A stretch of 64,000 bases of DNA from Panorpa germanica. Taxonomy: Eukaryota; Arthropoda; Insecta; Mecoptera; Panorpidae. Each line of letters starts with the position of its first letter. Positions within the stretch are counted from its first letter, which is position 1. Below, in pieces: positions 44,516 to 56,780 of this stretch. The notes below the pieces were generated by a model, which made no database searches, was not told the origin of the DNA, and saw nothing but the letters and a program-made list of their open reading frames with translations. The position numbers and the translations under genes were made by a program. The stretch spans positions 3,100,001-3,164,000 of the forward strand of contig OY783219.1 of NCBI GenBank assembly GCA_963678705.1. Direction: 5' to 3'.

Positions 44516-45546
44516 CTAATGATGGTCGTTGATCAAAACACTGCAAGTTTAAACAAATAAAAACTAGTGACGACTATTCGACCATATTTGGAGACGCCCT
44601 GTGATTTCACTAAGCTATTTTTTATAAACCTGAATTGATTATTGTCTATTTGTTCTATCAAGGTCACGTCCAGGTCCTTCCCTCCCCCCCCGTCTGTATT
44701 TTCCTATTTTTTTTTAATAAATCATAACATTCATTACCAGTTTTCTATGTGTGGTGTATTCACTATTACCATACTGGCGTGATTATGTTTTATGTTCAGC
44801 TAATTGAAGATTTATTTTTGTTTTATTCCAATAATTATAATCGTACTTCTGGTTAATTTGATTTGTAATTTATTTCCTGTCTATTGTAATTGTTTATATG
44901 ACAAACAAATCTAAATACTTCTTCGGTTGGTGCAATATTTATTTAAATTAACTTGAAATTTATTTTACCTTCAATAAGAATCGACATATGTTATGATATT
45001 TAGAGAAGGGATGCAGACGATGCAACGGCTTTTGGGACGCAAATTCTAGGTAGTATTTTTATGAAACAAAAATGTTTCAATTCTTCGGCGGTACTTCTAA
45101 AAGGATTGCGATTTTGAATGTTGTATTTTAGTACAACAGATTGGCACGACAGATCATGACAAGGTTCTTAAGAATATTAAAACAGTTTAAACATTGTATA
45201 ACTTGAGAATCGCTGCGCTAAAGTGAATCACAGTAAAATTATTTATTACAAACCTTATGAATTATTAAGATATCCATATAATATAATAGTTTATAGGGAA
45301 GTACAGTTATTATTAATTATTACTCAATATATTTGAAAATTAATATTTATAAAAGTATTGTTATGATTGTCACGTGACCATTAACATGTTCTTGAATTAT
45401 GTGACACAAATTAATAAAATATGTCATTAGCTGTGTTATGTCTCTATGGATTTGAACACTCGTATGACAATAAACGTTTAGTATACAGAAAATGTGTAAA
45501 TGTAAACCCAGGTGGACGCTTCAATGAAATATGAACTATGATATGT
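44516..45546. other. Presumed intron or intergenic with short shared blocks
   Basis: It includes a C-rich run at 44681-44692. Two blocks are shared elsewhere: GATGCAGACGATGCAACG (about 45010, also about 53770) and CTAGGTAGTATTTTTATGAA (about 45047, also about 63290). These suggest fragmented repeats. No gene seen. Confidence 0.5.
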
Positions 45547-45813
45547 GGTCGATTATTCAATTGTTGATTGAAATTGATGTTAATAAATGTGTATTGGCGT
45601 GTTTATTTTATTAAATATCTAAATGTTGACGGAGATATAGCAATTAAAAATTTGAATTGTAGTTTCAGCGCTAAAAATGGTCGGCCATATTTATCGGCCA
45701 TTTTAACGTCAGTTATTTGTTGAGTAGGTCAGTGCTGTGGTAATCTTCTGTAGCTGTTGGTAGTCGAATAATCAAGTCAAATCAAAGAATAATAAGTTTT
45801 TATTTTATTTAAC
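45547..45813 (+). mobile_element. 0.6 kb inverted-repeat element, copy 3 (left half only)
   Basis: From GGTCGATTATTCAATTGTTG to TTATTTTATTTAAC it matches the first 270 bp of the complete copies. It stops abruptly where another repeat (AAAAATGTTTTAAGAACTG) begins. The terminal 15 bp are absent. Confidence 0.8.
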
Positions 45814-47099
45814 AAAAATGTTTTAAGAACTGTTTCTTTGATGTAAACATTGGTGTTTTTGTTCGTGTTTTAATGAACTGTCTCTCTGGTAACCGACGTA
45901 ACATAGTCTTCTTTCATCTTCCATCAAAGGACTGTAACAACAACTCATGCCTCGACATGCATTCTCGCTTCCCTTGTCCACCATGTTTGTCTTCATGCAG
46001 CTAATACACAGGTGCCTCTATTCGTTGCATGTTGCTGATAGCTTATGAGTAATGGCCAACAGGCGCTAAAAGTCCATGGAGTCTTGAAACACTTTCATTG
46101 TCATTTCGTGATGACCATTCAACGTTTAATGTCACACAACGTTCTCCTGTGCTGCACGATAGATTGATTAACCGTGTGACATTATGACAATGAAATATTA
46201 CCACTAGCCACCATGTTGAGCGAGTTGCGACCCATAATTCATCCCTTTCAAAATAACGTACAAACTTACGGCTATTACTATAAAAGCGTGAATTTCGGTA
46301 ATATACATACAGTAATTCTCAACTCCTATCAATATTTCTGCAGCGATCTCTATATCTAGAAAGGTAATAGCTTCAATTTTCAAGTTATAATCTTAAGAAG
46401 GTATGAAAACGTTACTAAACAACAGGCTTTTACAATAATACTACAGTGTAGTGCGAGTCAGAAGTGGGACAATATTAATTGTTCGGCAGCCGGCGGAGGA
46501 GTACAGTACGGTTCGAAATAATTTATATTCTTTGACATAAATCCCGCTACCAACACGACACAGTACAGCAAATAGTACATGGCACTAATTATGGAAAAAT
46601 TTATATTAATATTGAATTCCCAGTTAAGTCATTGGGAATAACATAAAAGTATAATTGTTTTAAACATTATTTACGACTTCATGTTGAATCAATAAGGTTC
46701 AGTGATATACGGTCCTTCGTTTTATTTACTATTGAGCCCTCAGATGCGTATTTAAGCGAATTTCGATTGGATATATACGCGGTACTACGCTTTACCTATC
46801 TGAGCCTTGTAAATGTAATGAACCTCGCAAACTGTAGCTCTCATAATGGAAGTCTACATCAGCGAATGTTAACCAAACGAATACACTGGAAGGATATGAA
46901 AGAGAATGCAATAGTCTCTTTCATAACAGTGGTGTATCGATAAAAATTAAAGTAAAGGTTTGCTCTCATGATGAATTATGTTAGTTCCAAACAACTCCAA
47001 TACACCCTACAGTACACAAGTTTGACTTGGCGTACTGTCGTATCGGTAAGTGGTATGTATATATTCCGATTTATCTCCTAATTCGCTGGGCTTATATGT
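45814..47099. other. Presumed intron or intergenic
   Basis: Bases 45818-45866 (TTTTAAGAACTGTTTCTTTG, then ACATTGGTGTTTTTGTTC) match 54133-54182. A lone terminal fragment of the 30066-30262 MITE lies at about 46990-47013. No gene recognised. Confidence 0.5.
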
Positions 47100-47480
47100 A
47101 GTATAATATTATATTAGTTGTGTGCCTTTCGGCTTTACAATCTATATTCTTAATACATTTCATAGAACTTCCACTTGAAATTAAACTTAAAACTATTCTA
47201 GACCTTTCTATTTCCAAAAGTACTTTCTGCTTCATTTTCCCTTGTCCTCCTTCATTCTCACTGTTTCCTCACCTCTTGTCTTCTTTGTCTCTTCGTCTCT
47301 TTGTCACTTCAGATTAAAATCACTTCTGCTTTGGCGTTACTTCTCTTTCCTCGTTCCTTTTCTCTATTTCCGACATCCACCTCTTCCCTTCACTGCCTCC
47401 CTTTAATAACTGCACAATATTCTTTTCGCTCATTACTTTTTTCTGATATCAAAATTAATGTGCTCCAATGTTTCAATCTC
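47100..47480 (-). mobile_element. LINE 3'-end relic, minus strand
   Basis: On the minus strand it reads GAAACATTGGAGCACATTAA (ETLEHIN), identical over 15 bases to the LINE relic at 59820-60115. A degraded basic coding end and a 3' tail shared with 1640-1700 follow. Apparent plus-strand frames at 47120-47537 are antisense pyrimidine runs. It is frameshifted and inactive. Confidence 0.68.
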
Positions 47481-48038
47481 TTATATGTATATTTCTTGGA
47501 AATGGATCTTTCCGCATTATATTCACCCTTTACTTAATTCCATCCATAATCACTCCTGCTTAAAGTTGAGCGCTTTCTTAGTTTTAAAATAAAAAGGCTT
47601 ACTTATAAATTGTCGACAGTATAATGCTGTTGTTTAAAAATAGATGAACTACTGCTTTAAAAATAAATACAGATTATCCACTTAACTAAAGAAATCGTTC
47701 TTTCTTTTTGTGTCACTTTCAATACCAACAATGTAGTCGTCGTCGGAGTAGTAGTCTATTAATAGATGGTGTTAGGTAATTGGTGTGATCTCCTTGATGG
47801 TGCCTCGCTCTCGTAACCTGTGTTATCCCAATAGGATGGTCACGATCCCGGCACAATAGCGCACAGTGCGTCGGTGGCAACACGTGCGAGCACTCCAATG
47901 GACTGGATTGTTCAGATTGATTTCAATATTTTATTTTTAACGAAGGTTCTGAACCCAATGTCATGAAGCCATATTTCTGTCACTGTGCCACGACACGATA
48001 AATATCATTATGAATTTCTTGAGCAAAATCGTCTCGTA
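47481..48038. other. Presumed intron or intergenic, GC-richer patch
   Basis: Around 47740-47910 the sequence is noticeably less AT-rich (CCTCGCTCTCGTAACCTG, ATCCCGGCACAATAGCGC). It could be an untranslated exon, a promoter or old repeat. I find no coding signal. Confidence 0.4.
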
Positions 48039-48638
48039 ATGGGCTTGTGTCCTATGTCTTAATTTCTATAAAAGTGTACTATATATTGATAAAGTGGGTT
48101 ACTAGAACCTCAAATGTTCAATTGTTTTTTAATAACTCCTTATATGTTAAGAGATATTAACAATTAACCAGAGATTCAACGTTGTACACATTCCAAGTGT
48201 ATGTGACATCACAATCCTTGTGTAAGGTTACCAACCTTACAGCTCATAAATCTCTGCTATATGTATTTATATATCAAAATATCAAATATTATTTCTAGGA
48301 ACAATCATATTTCAGTATTATGTCTGCCTTAGAAGGGTTAAATAAAATAAAAACTTATTATTCTTTGATTTGACTTGATTATTTGACTACCAACAGCTAC
48401 AAAACATTACCACAGCACTGACCTACTCAACAAATAACTGACGTTAAAATGCATTTCACGTCATACAAATATGGCCGACCATTTCTAGCGCTAAAACTAC
48501 AATTCAAATTTTTAATTGCTATATCTCCGTCAATATTTAGATATTTAATAAAATAGACACGCCAATACACATTTATTAACATCAATTTCAATCAACAATT
48601 GAAAAATCGACCACTAAAAAATGAGGACACAAGCCCAT
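48039..48638 (-). mobile_element. 0.6 kb inverted-repeat element, copy 4 (complete, inverted)
   Basis: A 600-bp copy with perfect 15-bp termini, ATGGGCTTGTGTCCT and AGGACACAAGCCCAT. It is similar to copy 2 over its length, with small deletions. Flanks (..GTCTCGTA / TCTAGAAG..) show no target-site duplication. It lies inverted relative to copies 3 and 5. Confidence 0.87.
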
Positions 48639-49186
48639 TCTAGAAGAAAATTTGTGATTCCCTAGGCTTTAGAATAATTTTGGTTTGGAATCCCTGATTT
48701 TGGTGTGTTATCTACTTCAATTTGTTACTACGAAAAAGTCATTAATACATTTCCTGAATTGTTTTTAAATAATGATAACGAAGTCTTCCTGGAAACATTG
48801 AAAAATGAAGAACCAATAAATTTATCAAATTTAGATTTATATCATATTCTCGGAAGGTCCTAAAATGATTCATTCCCATTATAGTTATCTATGGTAATTA
48901 TTATTACATAACATTAATGCTATCTCTTAGCTATGCTACTTATTAAAATATTGCAAGTTTCTTTTACAATATTTCGTCACACCCTGTATGCGTTAGCTAT
49001 GCTTAATTAATTTCTTCTAAATTGTAACTTGTATGTTAATGTTAATGGCAATACAGAAATAGAATTAAAATCTTTGTCGAGTGCTTCTAATAAAACGAAA
49101 TTAATAACACCGCTTCTCAACTATATTGTGAATAGGCCATTTAATATTTTTTTCAAAGAAAACTCTTCAAGGTAACTTTTTTTTAA
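48639..49186. other. Presumed intron or intergenic, no feature
   Basis: AT-rich. No gene or clear repeat seen. Confidence 0.4.
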
Positions 49187-49830
49187 AATTTATTTATATT
49201 ATTGTACAACATATTAAGTTTATTGTGTAAACATTTGAAGTCAATTGGAGTAAAAATGTCGGAGATATAGAGTTTTAAACGCGTTTTCTCACACTTAGCT
49301 TTTTCAGAGTCGGTGCGCTCTCTAGTTCAAAATCTACCGGACCGATTCTTTTGAAATTTTGCACACTTTTTCTTTACATAAATGCCAAGGTAACGCTGTC
49401 GAATTTATTTTATATTTAAACGTATTTTAAAACAACAAAGTTTCTGATTTTTTTCATGAAAAATCGGTATTTTGACTTTCAATAAAATAAATAAAAACTC
49501 AACAGCGTTACCTGCAGAAACTAATCAACTAATGAAATCATTTTGGTTTTTCGATTTCAGAAAATCCAGTGATGAGTTATGAGTGGTACCGCAATGTTAC
49601 TTTTTTTTGTTATGTCTGCGGAGATTCGCTGTCAATGCTTCATTTCTTGATATTTATTTATGAAAATTTCACAAAGTATTCTTCAAATGTTATTTTATCA
49701 TGTAGTAATTATAGAAATAATTATATATTAACTGTGTCGTGAAAAAACGTTATCGAAAATATGCTTATTTTTTGTCGTTTTGACCCCTAAGGTGTTGCTC
49801 TAGCGTTTCTATCTCTCTCCAGCACCCCTC
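49187..49830. repeat. Interspersed repeat R-C, copy 1
   Basis: The first 85 bp (TATTATTGTACAACATATTA, then GTCGGAGATATAGAGTTTTA) recur inverted at 57700-57785 at about 90%. The rest (ACGCGTTTTCTCACACTTAG, GACCGATTCTTTTGAAATTT, CCTAAGGTGTTGCTCTAGCG) looks like a non-coding transposon body. The right boundary is a guess. Confidence 0.5.
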
Positions 49831-51390
49831 GCACTCCTTTCCTCTCTATTTCTTACCAATTTCCAAATCTAAAACTTGCGATTGTTCTGTAATTATTGAC
49901 ATTTAATTATGAGATCCCTAACTTTATTGAATTACACTAAAATGATCAGTTAAATATATCAGTGGATCTAATAGTATAATAAGTTTTAGAGCCACTGGGT
50001 CAAATATCGAAATATTGTTTCATCAACATTCTGCACGTTAAACAGGGCACGCACCATAGGAACCTATAACGACCGGCCACCGCGAGTGGTCAATACATCT
50101 CCACACGATTTTCAGCGACCGGGTCAAAGCGAGTTTAGTTGTTACTTAACATAGCCTTCTTTATCAGCAGCAGCCAACAGCGGCTATTTGGTAAGCGGCA
50201 CTAAGTCATGTTGCTAAAAATACGAGAATAGCCACGCCGTTTAATGGCGCCCACTTGATTAATATGTGTTTTAAATTCAATTTAATATTGAACGTCTCAA
50301 AGTCCGAACTTAGAAAACTATATTATGCTCTTGTACGAGTATAACATAAAACAGACGAGAAATGTTTTGTAAAAAAGGAACTCCCAAACTCGGGTCGATG
50401 AAAGTATTTTCGTAAAAAAATGTAAGTAATTGACGTGATTGACAGGTAGATCGATTGTCCCGTTCATTAGTGAGACATCTATGAATATTAAATTTTGTAA
50501 TTTGAAACTGTTGTGCTATTTTTTATAGGGAAATGTTATGGTCGCGTTGTGTGCTACTGCCCAACCTTCTCTTGAAATGAAACCAATTATTTCTTATTTA
50601 AATAATATTACAACTGCTACTGCTGTCACCTATTTATTGTTAGTTTAACGAGATTATAAATGCAGTTAGAAACATGAAGTGGTAGGAGTATTAAAAAATA
50701 TATTTAAGGTGAAACAGGTTAAATATTAATAAAAAAAACCATGTTTTTTTATGTTTAAATCGGTTTATGTAAGTAACTATAAACGCGAATCAAAATCTAA
50801 AGCTGCAATTAGTTAGATGAATAACGTATCTACATTTTAGGCTTTCTTCCACTGACTTTTAATGAGTTGGAACCGCAAAAATAAGTTTTGAAAATGAATA
50901 TTTTATATTTCGCGAGAAAAAATGACCAAGTATCGTTTCACCTTAAGAAATATAAAACAAATTCTTTAACTGTAACCTATATATAAATAACCGAAAGATG
51001 ACCTCTTGAAAAACGCAACCCCTTTACAAATGCAATCCCTACGCTACTGACATTAGCTACACCGTATAAAAACCAGTGCACACAAGCACGTAGGGGAAGA
51101 AGCCGGGCCAGGGGAGGGCGTCTGCTTTCAGTTATATTTACTTGAATAATTTATTTCGCACAGTTTTCATATCAATCAATCCATTATGCCATTATGTTAT
51201 CAGTAGTATATAGTGTTAATAGTATAATCAGGCCGTCTAGCACTTTTGTAAGGACATAATAATTCAATTAGAATAACTAGAGTACGTTCAATAATAAAAG
51301 AAACAGGGTGCTTATAAATAGTCAATATTTTAATTCACCTAATTAAATTCTGATTTAAATTTTCAGATTAATTGGGTGGCAATAAACAAA
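49831..51390. other. Presumed intron or intergenic, no gene recognised
   Basis: 1.5 kb of AT-rich sequence. Short GC-richer patches at 50050-50130 and 51070-51120 have no coding potential that I can see. Confidence 0.45.
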
Positions 51391-52042
51391 ATGGGCTTGT
51401 GTCCTCATTTTTTAGTGGTCGATTTTTCAATTGTTGATTGAAATTGATGTTAATAAATGTGTATTGGCGTGTCTATTTTATGAAATATCTAAATGTTGAC
51501 GGAGATATAGCAATTAAAAGTTTGAATTGTAGTTTCAGCGCTAGAAATGGTCTGTCATATTTTTATGACTTGAAATGCATTTTAACGTCAGTTATTTGTT
51601 GAATAGGTCAGTACTGTGCTAATCTTCTGTAGCTGTAGGTAGTCGAATAATCAAGTCAAATCAAAGAATAATAATTTTTTATTTTATTTAACCCTGCTAA
51701 GGCAGACATAATATTGAAATTTGAGTGTTCCTTGAAATAGCTGTAAATAATATTTGATATTTTGATATATATATACATATATGTACATTCATATAGCAGA
51801 GATTTATGACCTGTAAGGTTGGTAACCTTACACAAGGATTGTAATGTCACATGCACTTGGAATGTGTACAACGTTGAATCTCTTTAATAATTAAAGAGAC
51901 AAAATGACTTTTTTGTATCTCTTATATCCCTTAACATATAAGGAGTTATTAAAAAATAATTGAACATTTGAGGTTCTAGTAACCCACTTTATCAATATAT
52001 AGTACACTTTTGTAGAAATTAAGACATAGGACACAAGCCCAT
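51391..52042 (+). mobile_element. 0.6 kb inverted-repeat element, copy 5 (complete)
   Basis: The longest complete copy (652 bp), with ATGGGCTTGTGTCCT and AGGACACAAGCCCAT termini. It has the internal hairpin GTAAGGTTGGTAACCTTAC near 51815, a TATATATATACATATA stretch and no open frame. The flanks AATAAACAAA and TGTAATTTAC do not form a target-site duplication. It is the best reference copy of the family. Confidence 0.88.
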
Positions 52043-53820
52043 TGTAATTTACATAATATATATGATTTGTTTTAACTATTACTAGACTATATATGTGTAA
52101 ACACCATGTGGTATATATTGATATACATCTTTTGTTATACAACGACGACAACGACGATTTAGATACAGTTTAGATAACGTCGCCATCGTCCACCGGCTAA
52201 TCACACATCATTTGTATTAATGATATTGATGAGTAGGAAAACAAAACAACAATTATTAATTAAGATATACCACATACAATAATTAATATTTAAAAATGTG
52301 GTCTCATCGGTCATAAATCTATTAAAAGTAATTACATTTACCATAATTTGTAATCGGTTAATTACGTTTATATGAATGTAAGATTATAAGTATTTATAAA
52401 ATAGATACAGGTGTTATAGATTCCACTAATCAGGTGGTCAGTTTTCTTTAATTTAATTTTGCATATTTTTTAGTTTTTCTAATTATCAGTCCTATATTAT
52501 AATGTTCCAACTGTATGTTTATATTCTTATATGTTTGGTAGTGAATTTTGTATGGTAGCTCGAAAACGGCTCCGTCAATGCTTTTGAAAATTTCCTATTT
52601 CGTAGAGAAAAAATTCTAAGACTTTTGGAATGGATTTCTGGATATTTCCCTGAATATCCTGGAAACCCGTAATTTTGGAAAAACTGAAAAAAAAGTTGGG
52701 CTCTTTTTTGCTGTATAACTTTTTTTTCGTAAAAGATAGAAAGCTGAAATTTTGTATGTGTATTATAATGGTCAATGCTGATATTTTTCAAAAATTAGAA
52801 ATTCAAAGGGGGCGTTGAAAAAATTGGGGGCCCGGTAGGGAACTTTGGAGCAAGTTCATATTCTGAATTGTAGAATAATTAAGTATATTATTAATAAAAA
52901 AAATCAAAATTTCAAAATTTTATGTGGCTGAGGGTAACTGCTGGACACGGGGAACACTTAGGGTTTTGGTTTTGGCGACATAACACTTAGAGATTTGTTA
53001 TTAGACCTTCGACACGTGACATTCCATTGGAATTGATTATTAATAAATGATTGTTACATCATTATTGACTTTTAATTGACACTAATAAAAGAAAGATGAA
53101 CCAAATCTTAATTTGTATAAAACCGTACTGTAAATGGAAGCAGGGGGAAGCGAGGCATGTGCGACACAATCGGCGTGTTACCGCGGACATGCCCAACGAG
53201 ACTGCTCCTGATCCTGTATACGTTTTATTCAGATCAGTCAATAATGGTCATGATTCTTTAGTAAATATATATTTTCTTTTCCGTTTTACGTTTTTTACTC
53301 TTTCATATCCAGTCCCGTTTTACGTACAACTTTTTATAGTCTCTATATCCTTGATGCGTTAGTGTTTTTGAAGTATGTTACACAAAATATGTTGCGTTTA
53401 AAAATGTCCAAACTTCCAAAAAACAAAGAGCTATTATTTAATACACCTATAAACGTTACAAATCTTACATAAACACATGTATAGAATATGTTATATGTGT
53501 GATAGTAGTAGTGGAACATGTGTTGATATATTAACACATGTTTGTATAATTTAGAGGACGTTACACAGTTTCTGAAATACCAAAAGAGGTCAAGAAAGTA
53601 GAGACAAAGATGAAATATAATGCTGGATTTAATCATACTTATTATTAGCAACATCAAAAGGGTTCTTCAAAATTATTATTTGACATCAGATTGTGATTAG
53701 TCACGGAAAAATACTTTCGAAAAGCTCTTTATGTTTCTATTATTTTTTTGAAACAATATACTGTCAATATGATGCAGACGATGCAACGATTTCGCAACCC
53801 GTGGACCTGGACATAGGATA
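52043..53820. other. Presumed intron or intergenic
   Basis: Bases 52555-52860 (TCGAAAACGGCTCCGTCAAT ... AAGGGGGCGTTGAAAAAATT) have the look of repeat sequence, but no second copy is seen in the window. The 88-codon plus frame at 53096-53362 is not recognisable. No gene supported. Confidence 0.4.
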
Positions 53821-54182
53821 ATGCCGGTTTCACACCAGAGAGACCGGTTTGTTGTCAAAAAACAAATACAAAATCATATTTTATTTTTAAACAGTTTCGA
53901 AAACAGTCTATTCACGCTGAATAGACTGGTTTTGTTTTTAGTGTTTTTCTATGTGTCCCATAAAAATTATAAACATAATGAACAACAACTGACAAACGCA
54001 AATGTTCACAAAAAACAAAACAGCGTGTTCAAACCAAGCACATTAAAAAACAACAACAAACGTGTTTTCCTTTGATCTTACCGACTACAAATGGAAATGT
54101 GTTTTGTTTAGTAAAACAGCAACAAAAGACAACAATGTTTTAAGAACTGTCTCTTTGGTGTAACATTGGTGTTTTTGTTCAG
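53821..54182. mobile_element. Candidate MITE with imperfect inverted termini
   Basis: Left CACACCAGAGAGACCGGTTT and right AACTGTCTCTTTGGTGTAAC are imperfect complements over about 22 bp. The body is A/C-rich (AAAAAACAAA, AACAACAAC). The right end recurs at 45820-45866. The 84-codon frame inside has low complexity and is not a gene. Superfamily and exact ends are uncertain. Confidence 0.5.
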
Positions 54183-55050
54183 AAAAACATGCGGAACTTT
54201 TACAGTAGATTGACACAGGATATTGGATTCGGAACATTTGTAAATTTGACTATCAGGCTTAGAGAATACACGATATAGATATCCAATTAGATTGATTATT
54301 AATAAATTGATGTTAAAGTAATTAACGCTGTCTGGAGTCGCCATCGGTGAAGATTTTGGTGGTAGTAGAAAATTCAACAAATAGAGCAGAATCTAATTAT
54401 ACTTCCCGAAATCATAGAGGCACATTTTATTGTGCTAAGCGTTAATAGACCTTTCTTTCCTGGACCCAACGATACCTTCCAACGCCCTGATTGTACCACA
54501 GAGTAAAGAAAATCACTCTACATCAGTTTTTGTGATGCTTGCAACTACAATGACTGGCATAAATATATAACGGTTGGTAATAAACTTTAGCTCTCTAATT
54601 AAATCATCAATTACTATGATATAACTTTGTAGTATTGGTAAAGTAATATATAAATTTGGTGCCTAGCCTAACAAATTACAATATCACTTATATAAAAATC
54701 TCTGTAATACACTTGACCCCAATTGGAATATTAGCTTCATATAAATCGTTACGCGCAAGTATTTCCTAGTGTCCATTGATTTGAGGTGATGGACTGCTTG
54801 CTATTAGTCGAAATGTTAATTCGTAATTACGAGATTATAGAAAGTTGAGGAGCACTGTTGAGTAATTGTATAAAAAATACTTTTTCAGTAAAATTTACTT
54901 TGATGTGTGATATAAGTATAAAGGTATAAGAATAGAGTGCGCAAGAGGCTGAATACTGCGATAAAGGCAAAGAGAGAGATAGCTGACGAGTGTCCTGTGC
55001 TTACTAACCCCCTACCTCACCGCCAAACCTGAGGCAGCGGTTCGGCTATA
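54183..55050. other. Presumed intron or intergenic
   Basis: Contains one copy of a 35-bp block (GTCGCCATCGGTGAAGATTT + TGGTGGTAGTAGA, about 54336-54370) that recurs at 55178-55212. No gene seen. Confidence 0.45.
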
Positions 55051-55290
55051 TTTCGAAACATATTTTAGTGGCTAAAAATTAAATTTTCGCCGCAGTAAAA
55101 CATATTTTAACGGCGAAAAAACATATATTAGCGGCGAAACAACATATTATTGGGTCTGGCCGTGATACTGCCTGAAGCCGCCATCGATGCAGATTTTGGT
55201 GGTAGTAGCAAGTAACGAAAAATTAAAGTTAACCGCAAAAAAACATATTTTAGCGGAGAAAAACAAATTTTCGCCACGAAAAAACAAATT
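55051..55290. repeat. Degenerate tandem array of an AACATATTTTAGCGGCGAAA-like unit
   Basis: Related units occur at about 55056, 55097, 55120, 55137, 55238, 55258 and 55280 (AAACATATTTTAGTGGC, AAACATATTTTAACGGCG, AACATATATTAGCGGCG, AAACATATTTTAGCGGAG). Some are accompanied by the complement-like AAATTTTCGCCGC. The array is split by the 35-bp block at 55178-55212, which is shared with 54336-54370. Non-coding. Confidence 0.7.
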
Positions 55291-56370
55291 TTATCAGGTA
55301 TATTTAGGTGTCATGTAATATATTCCTTACAATCCATAACTTTCTGATAAATTTCAGAATGTACCTCCGTGTAACATCAAGTGCTTATAACTTCACCTCA
55401 CACTAAACACTGACATTTACAGTAATCTGTAATGACCAGAGCGCTTACCGGTTCATTATCGTTTCTATATAAAAGTTTCCGGCAATCAATTTGTTTGAAA
55501 ACAAATTCTTTAAACACCTATAAACATAATGCTATGAAAATTGGTATATAATCACTTGGTAATAAGTTTGTGGAGCCCCATCCCATGTGGTGGTGTCACT
55601 CAAACTCCTAACCACCCTCTCGGTAATGATGTTTACATGTGATCCGGTCCCCAGCTGCCCACCAACGCTAACATTGACTTTACAACTCAAAGGATGACGA
55701 CGGTAGGTGTGTGGGTGCGAGGACAGTCAATCAATATTTCCATGTGTTTCAATAAACAAACGATTATAAACAAATTAGTGAAATTTGTAAGTGTCTCTCA
55801 AAGTGTGTTTATGCGAAACAACTCGATTACACGTAGTATGTTGCAGTGTGTAAGCACACTAAATATATTAAATTTTATGCAGAAATGTAACTACAAAAAC
55901 ATTCGACATTGCCAACCGGACAAATAAAGACGACATTTATATGTTTTTTTTATTTGCCATTCAATAAACTTGATAATAACCTTATTCTACCATTTTCAGT
56001 GAAAAACCTTTATTAATGATCATTAATCGAAGGATTTTAAAAACTCCAAACAAATCCACTAATTAATTGAATCCCATGATTCTCAAGGTATTCAACAAGA
56101 GCAAACAAGATATGGGGATTCATTATCATGTGAAAATAAAGAGTGATTTGAAAATTAGTCACACTATTACGACTGGAGTGATTTTTATCAAAATATTGAT
56201 AGTGTTTTCGAACCGGATGCTTCGAAATCTGATGGTGACTGACCAACTTGTGATCTGCATTTAAGAAACGTAGTGATTTAAGTGGTTTTGTCTCGTTGTA
56301 TGTGCGACCGTCACTTTTGAATAGCGCGATTTTTTTATGAGCGATACACTTTCAAATATGAGATCATACA
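55291..56370. other. Presumed intron or intergenic
   Basis: No gene recognised. Reading frames of 65-77 codons at 55694-55927 and 56037-56264 lack family signatures. Confidence 0.45.
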
Positions 56371-56780
56371 GGTTATTTGTACAGGGTGTTCCGAAGTAGT
56401 ATTCAGCATAATATAGGTGTATTTGAGGTGTTAGATACGTGTTATTTTAACCAATTAGGCTCTATGTCAACGAAGCAGGCACTGAAAACGCTAAACGATG
56501 CTACGAACACCTTCCAACGTTGTACGCTTGATGGTTGGACGTATCGTGTAGCCGATGTTAGAACTAAGTGTATCCAACGTTCATGTTAGAAGAAGTTGGG
56601 GCTGTTGTCGATCTTTTGACCCGCGTCAAAAGGGTTTTTTCTACTCCACAACACACCTGATCCACATGTCATGCACTGCTGTACGAATCGTCCAACAAAG
56701 GAAGGTTTTATACTTAAAGGTTTCTTTATTTACTTGAAAGTTTTTGTTAAACAGTGTTAGTGTGATCAAACCTGACCATC
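56371..56780 (+). repeat. Interspersed repeat R-A, copy 2 (longer)
   Basis: Bases 56586-56772 match 41184-41380 (GGGCTGTTGTCGATCTTTTG, CGTCAAAAGGGTTTTTTCTA, CGTCCAACAAAGGAAGGTTT). The 200 bp upstream, starting at ACAGGGTGTTCCGAAGTAGT, are probably part of the same element. It is non-coding; the frames of 60-70 codons here are incidental. Confidence 0.6.

Noticed and set aside
47120-47537. Two plus-strand frames rich in Phe/Leu/Ser
   Set aside because: Antisense of a LINE relic; pyrimidine-rich composition artefact.
49500-49525. Second ratchet-like CAG|GTAAC on the minus strand
   Set aside because: Poor pyrimidine tract and a GTAAC donor, and it sits inside repeat R-C, so chance is more likely.
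51391-52042. Solo LTR of a retrotransposon (TG..CA ends, TATA, AATAAA)
   Set aside because: The 15-bp inverted ends are long for an LTR and no 4-6 bp target duplication flanks any complete copy. Kept as unclassified instead.
53821-54075. 84-codon plus-strand frame
   Set aside because: Asn/Lys-rich low-complexity translation of the candidate MITE body.
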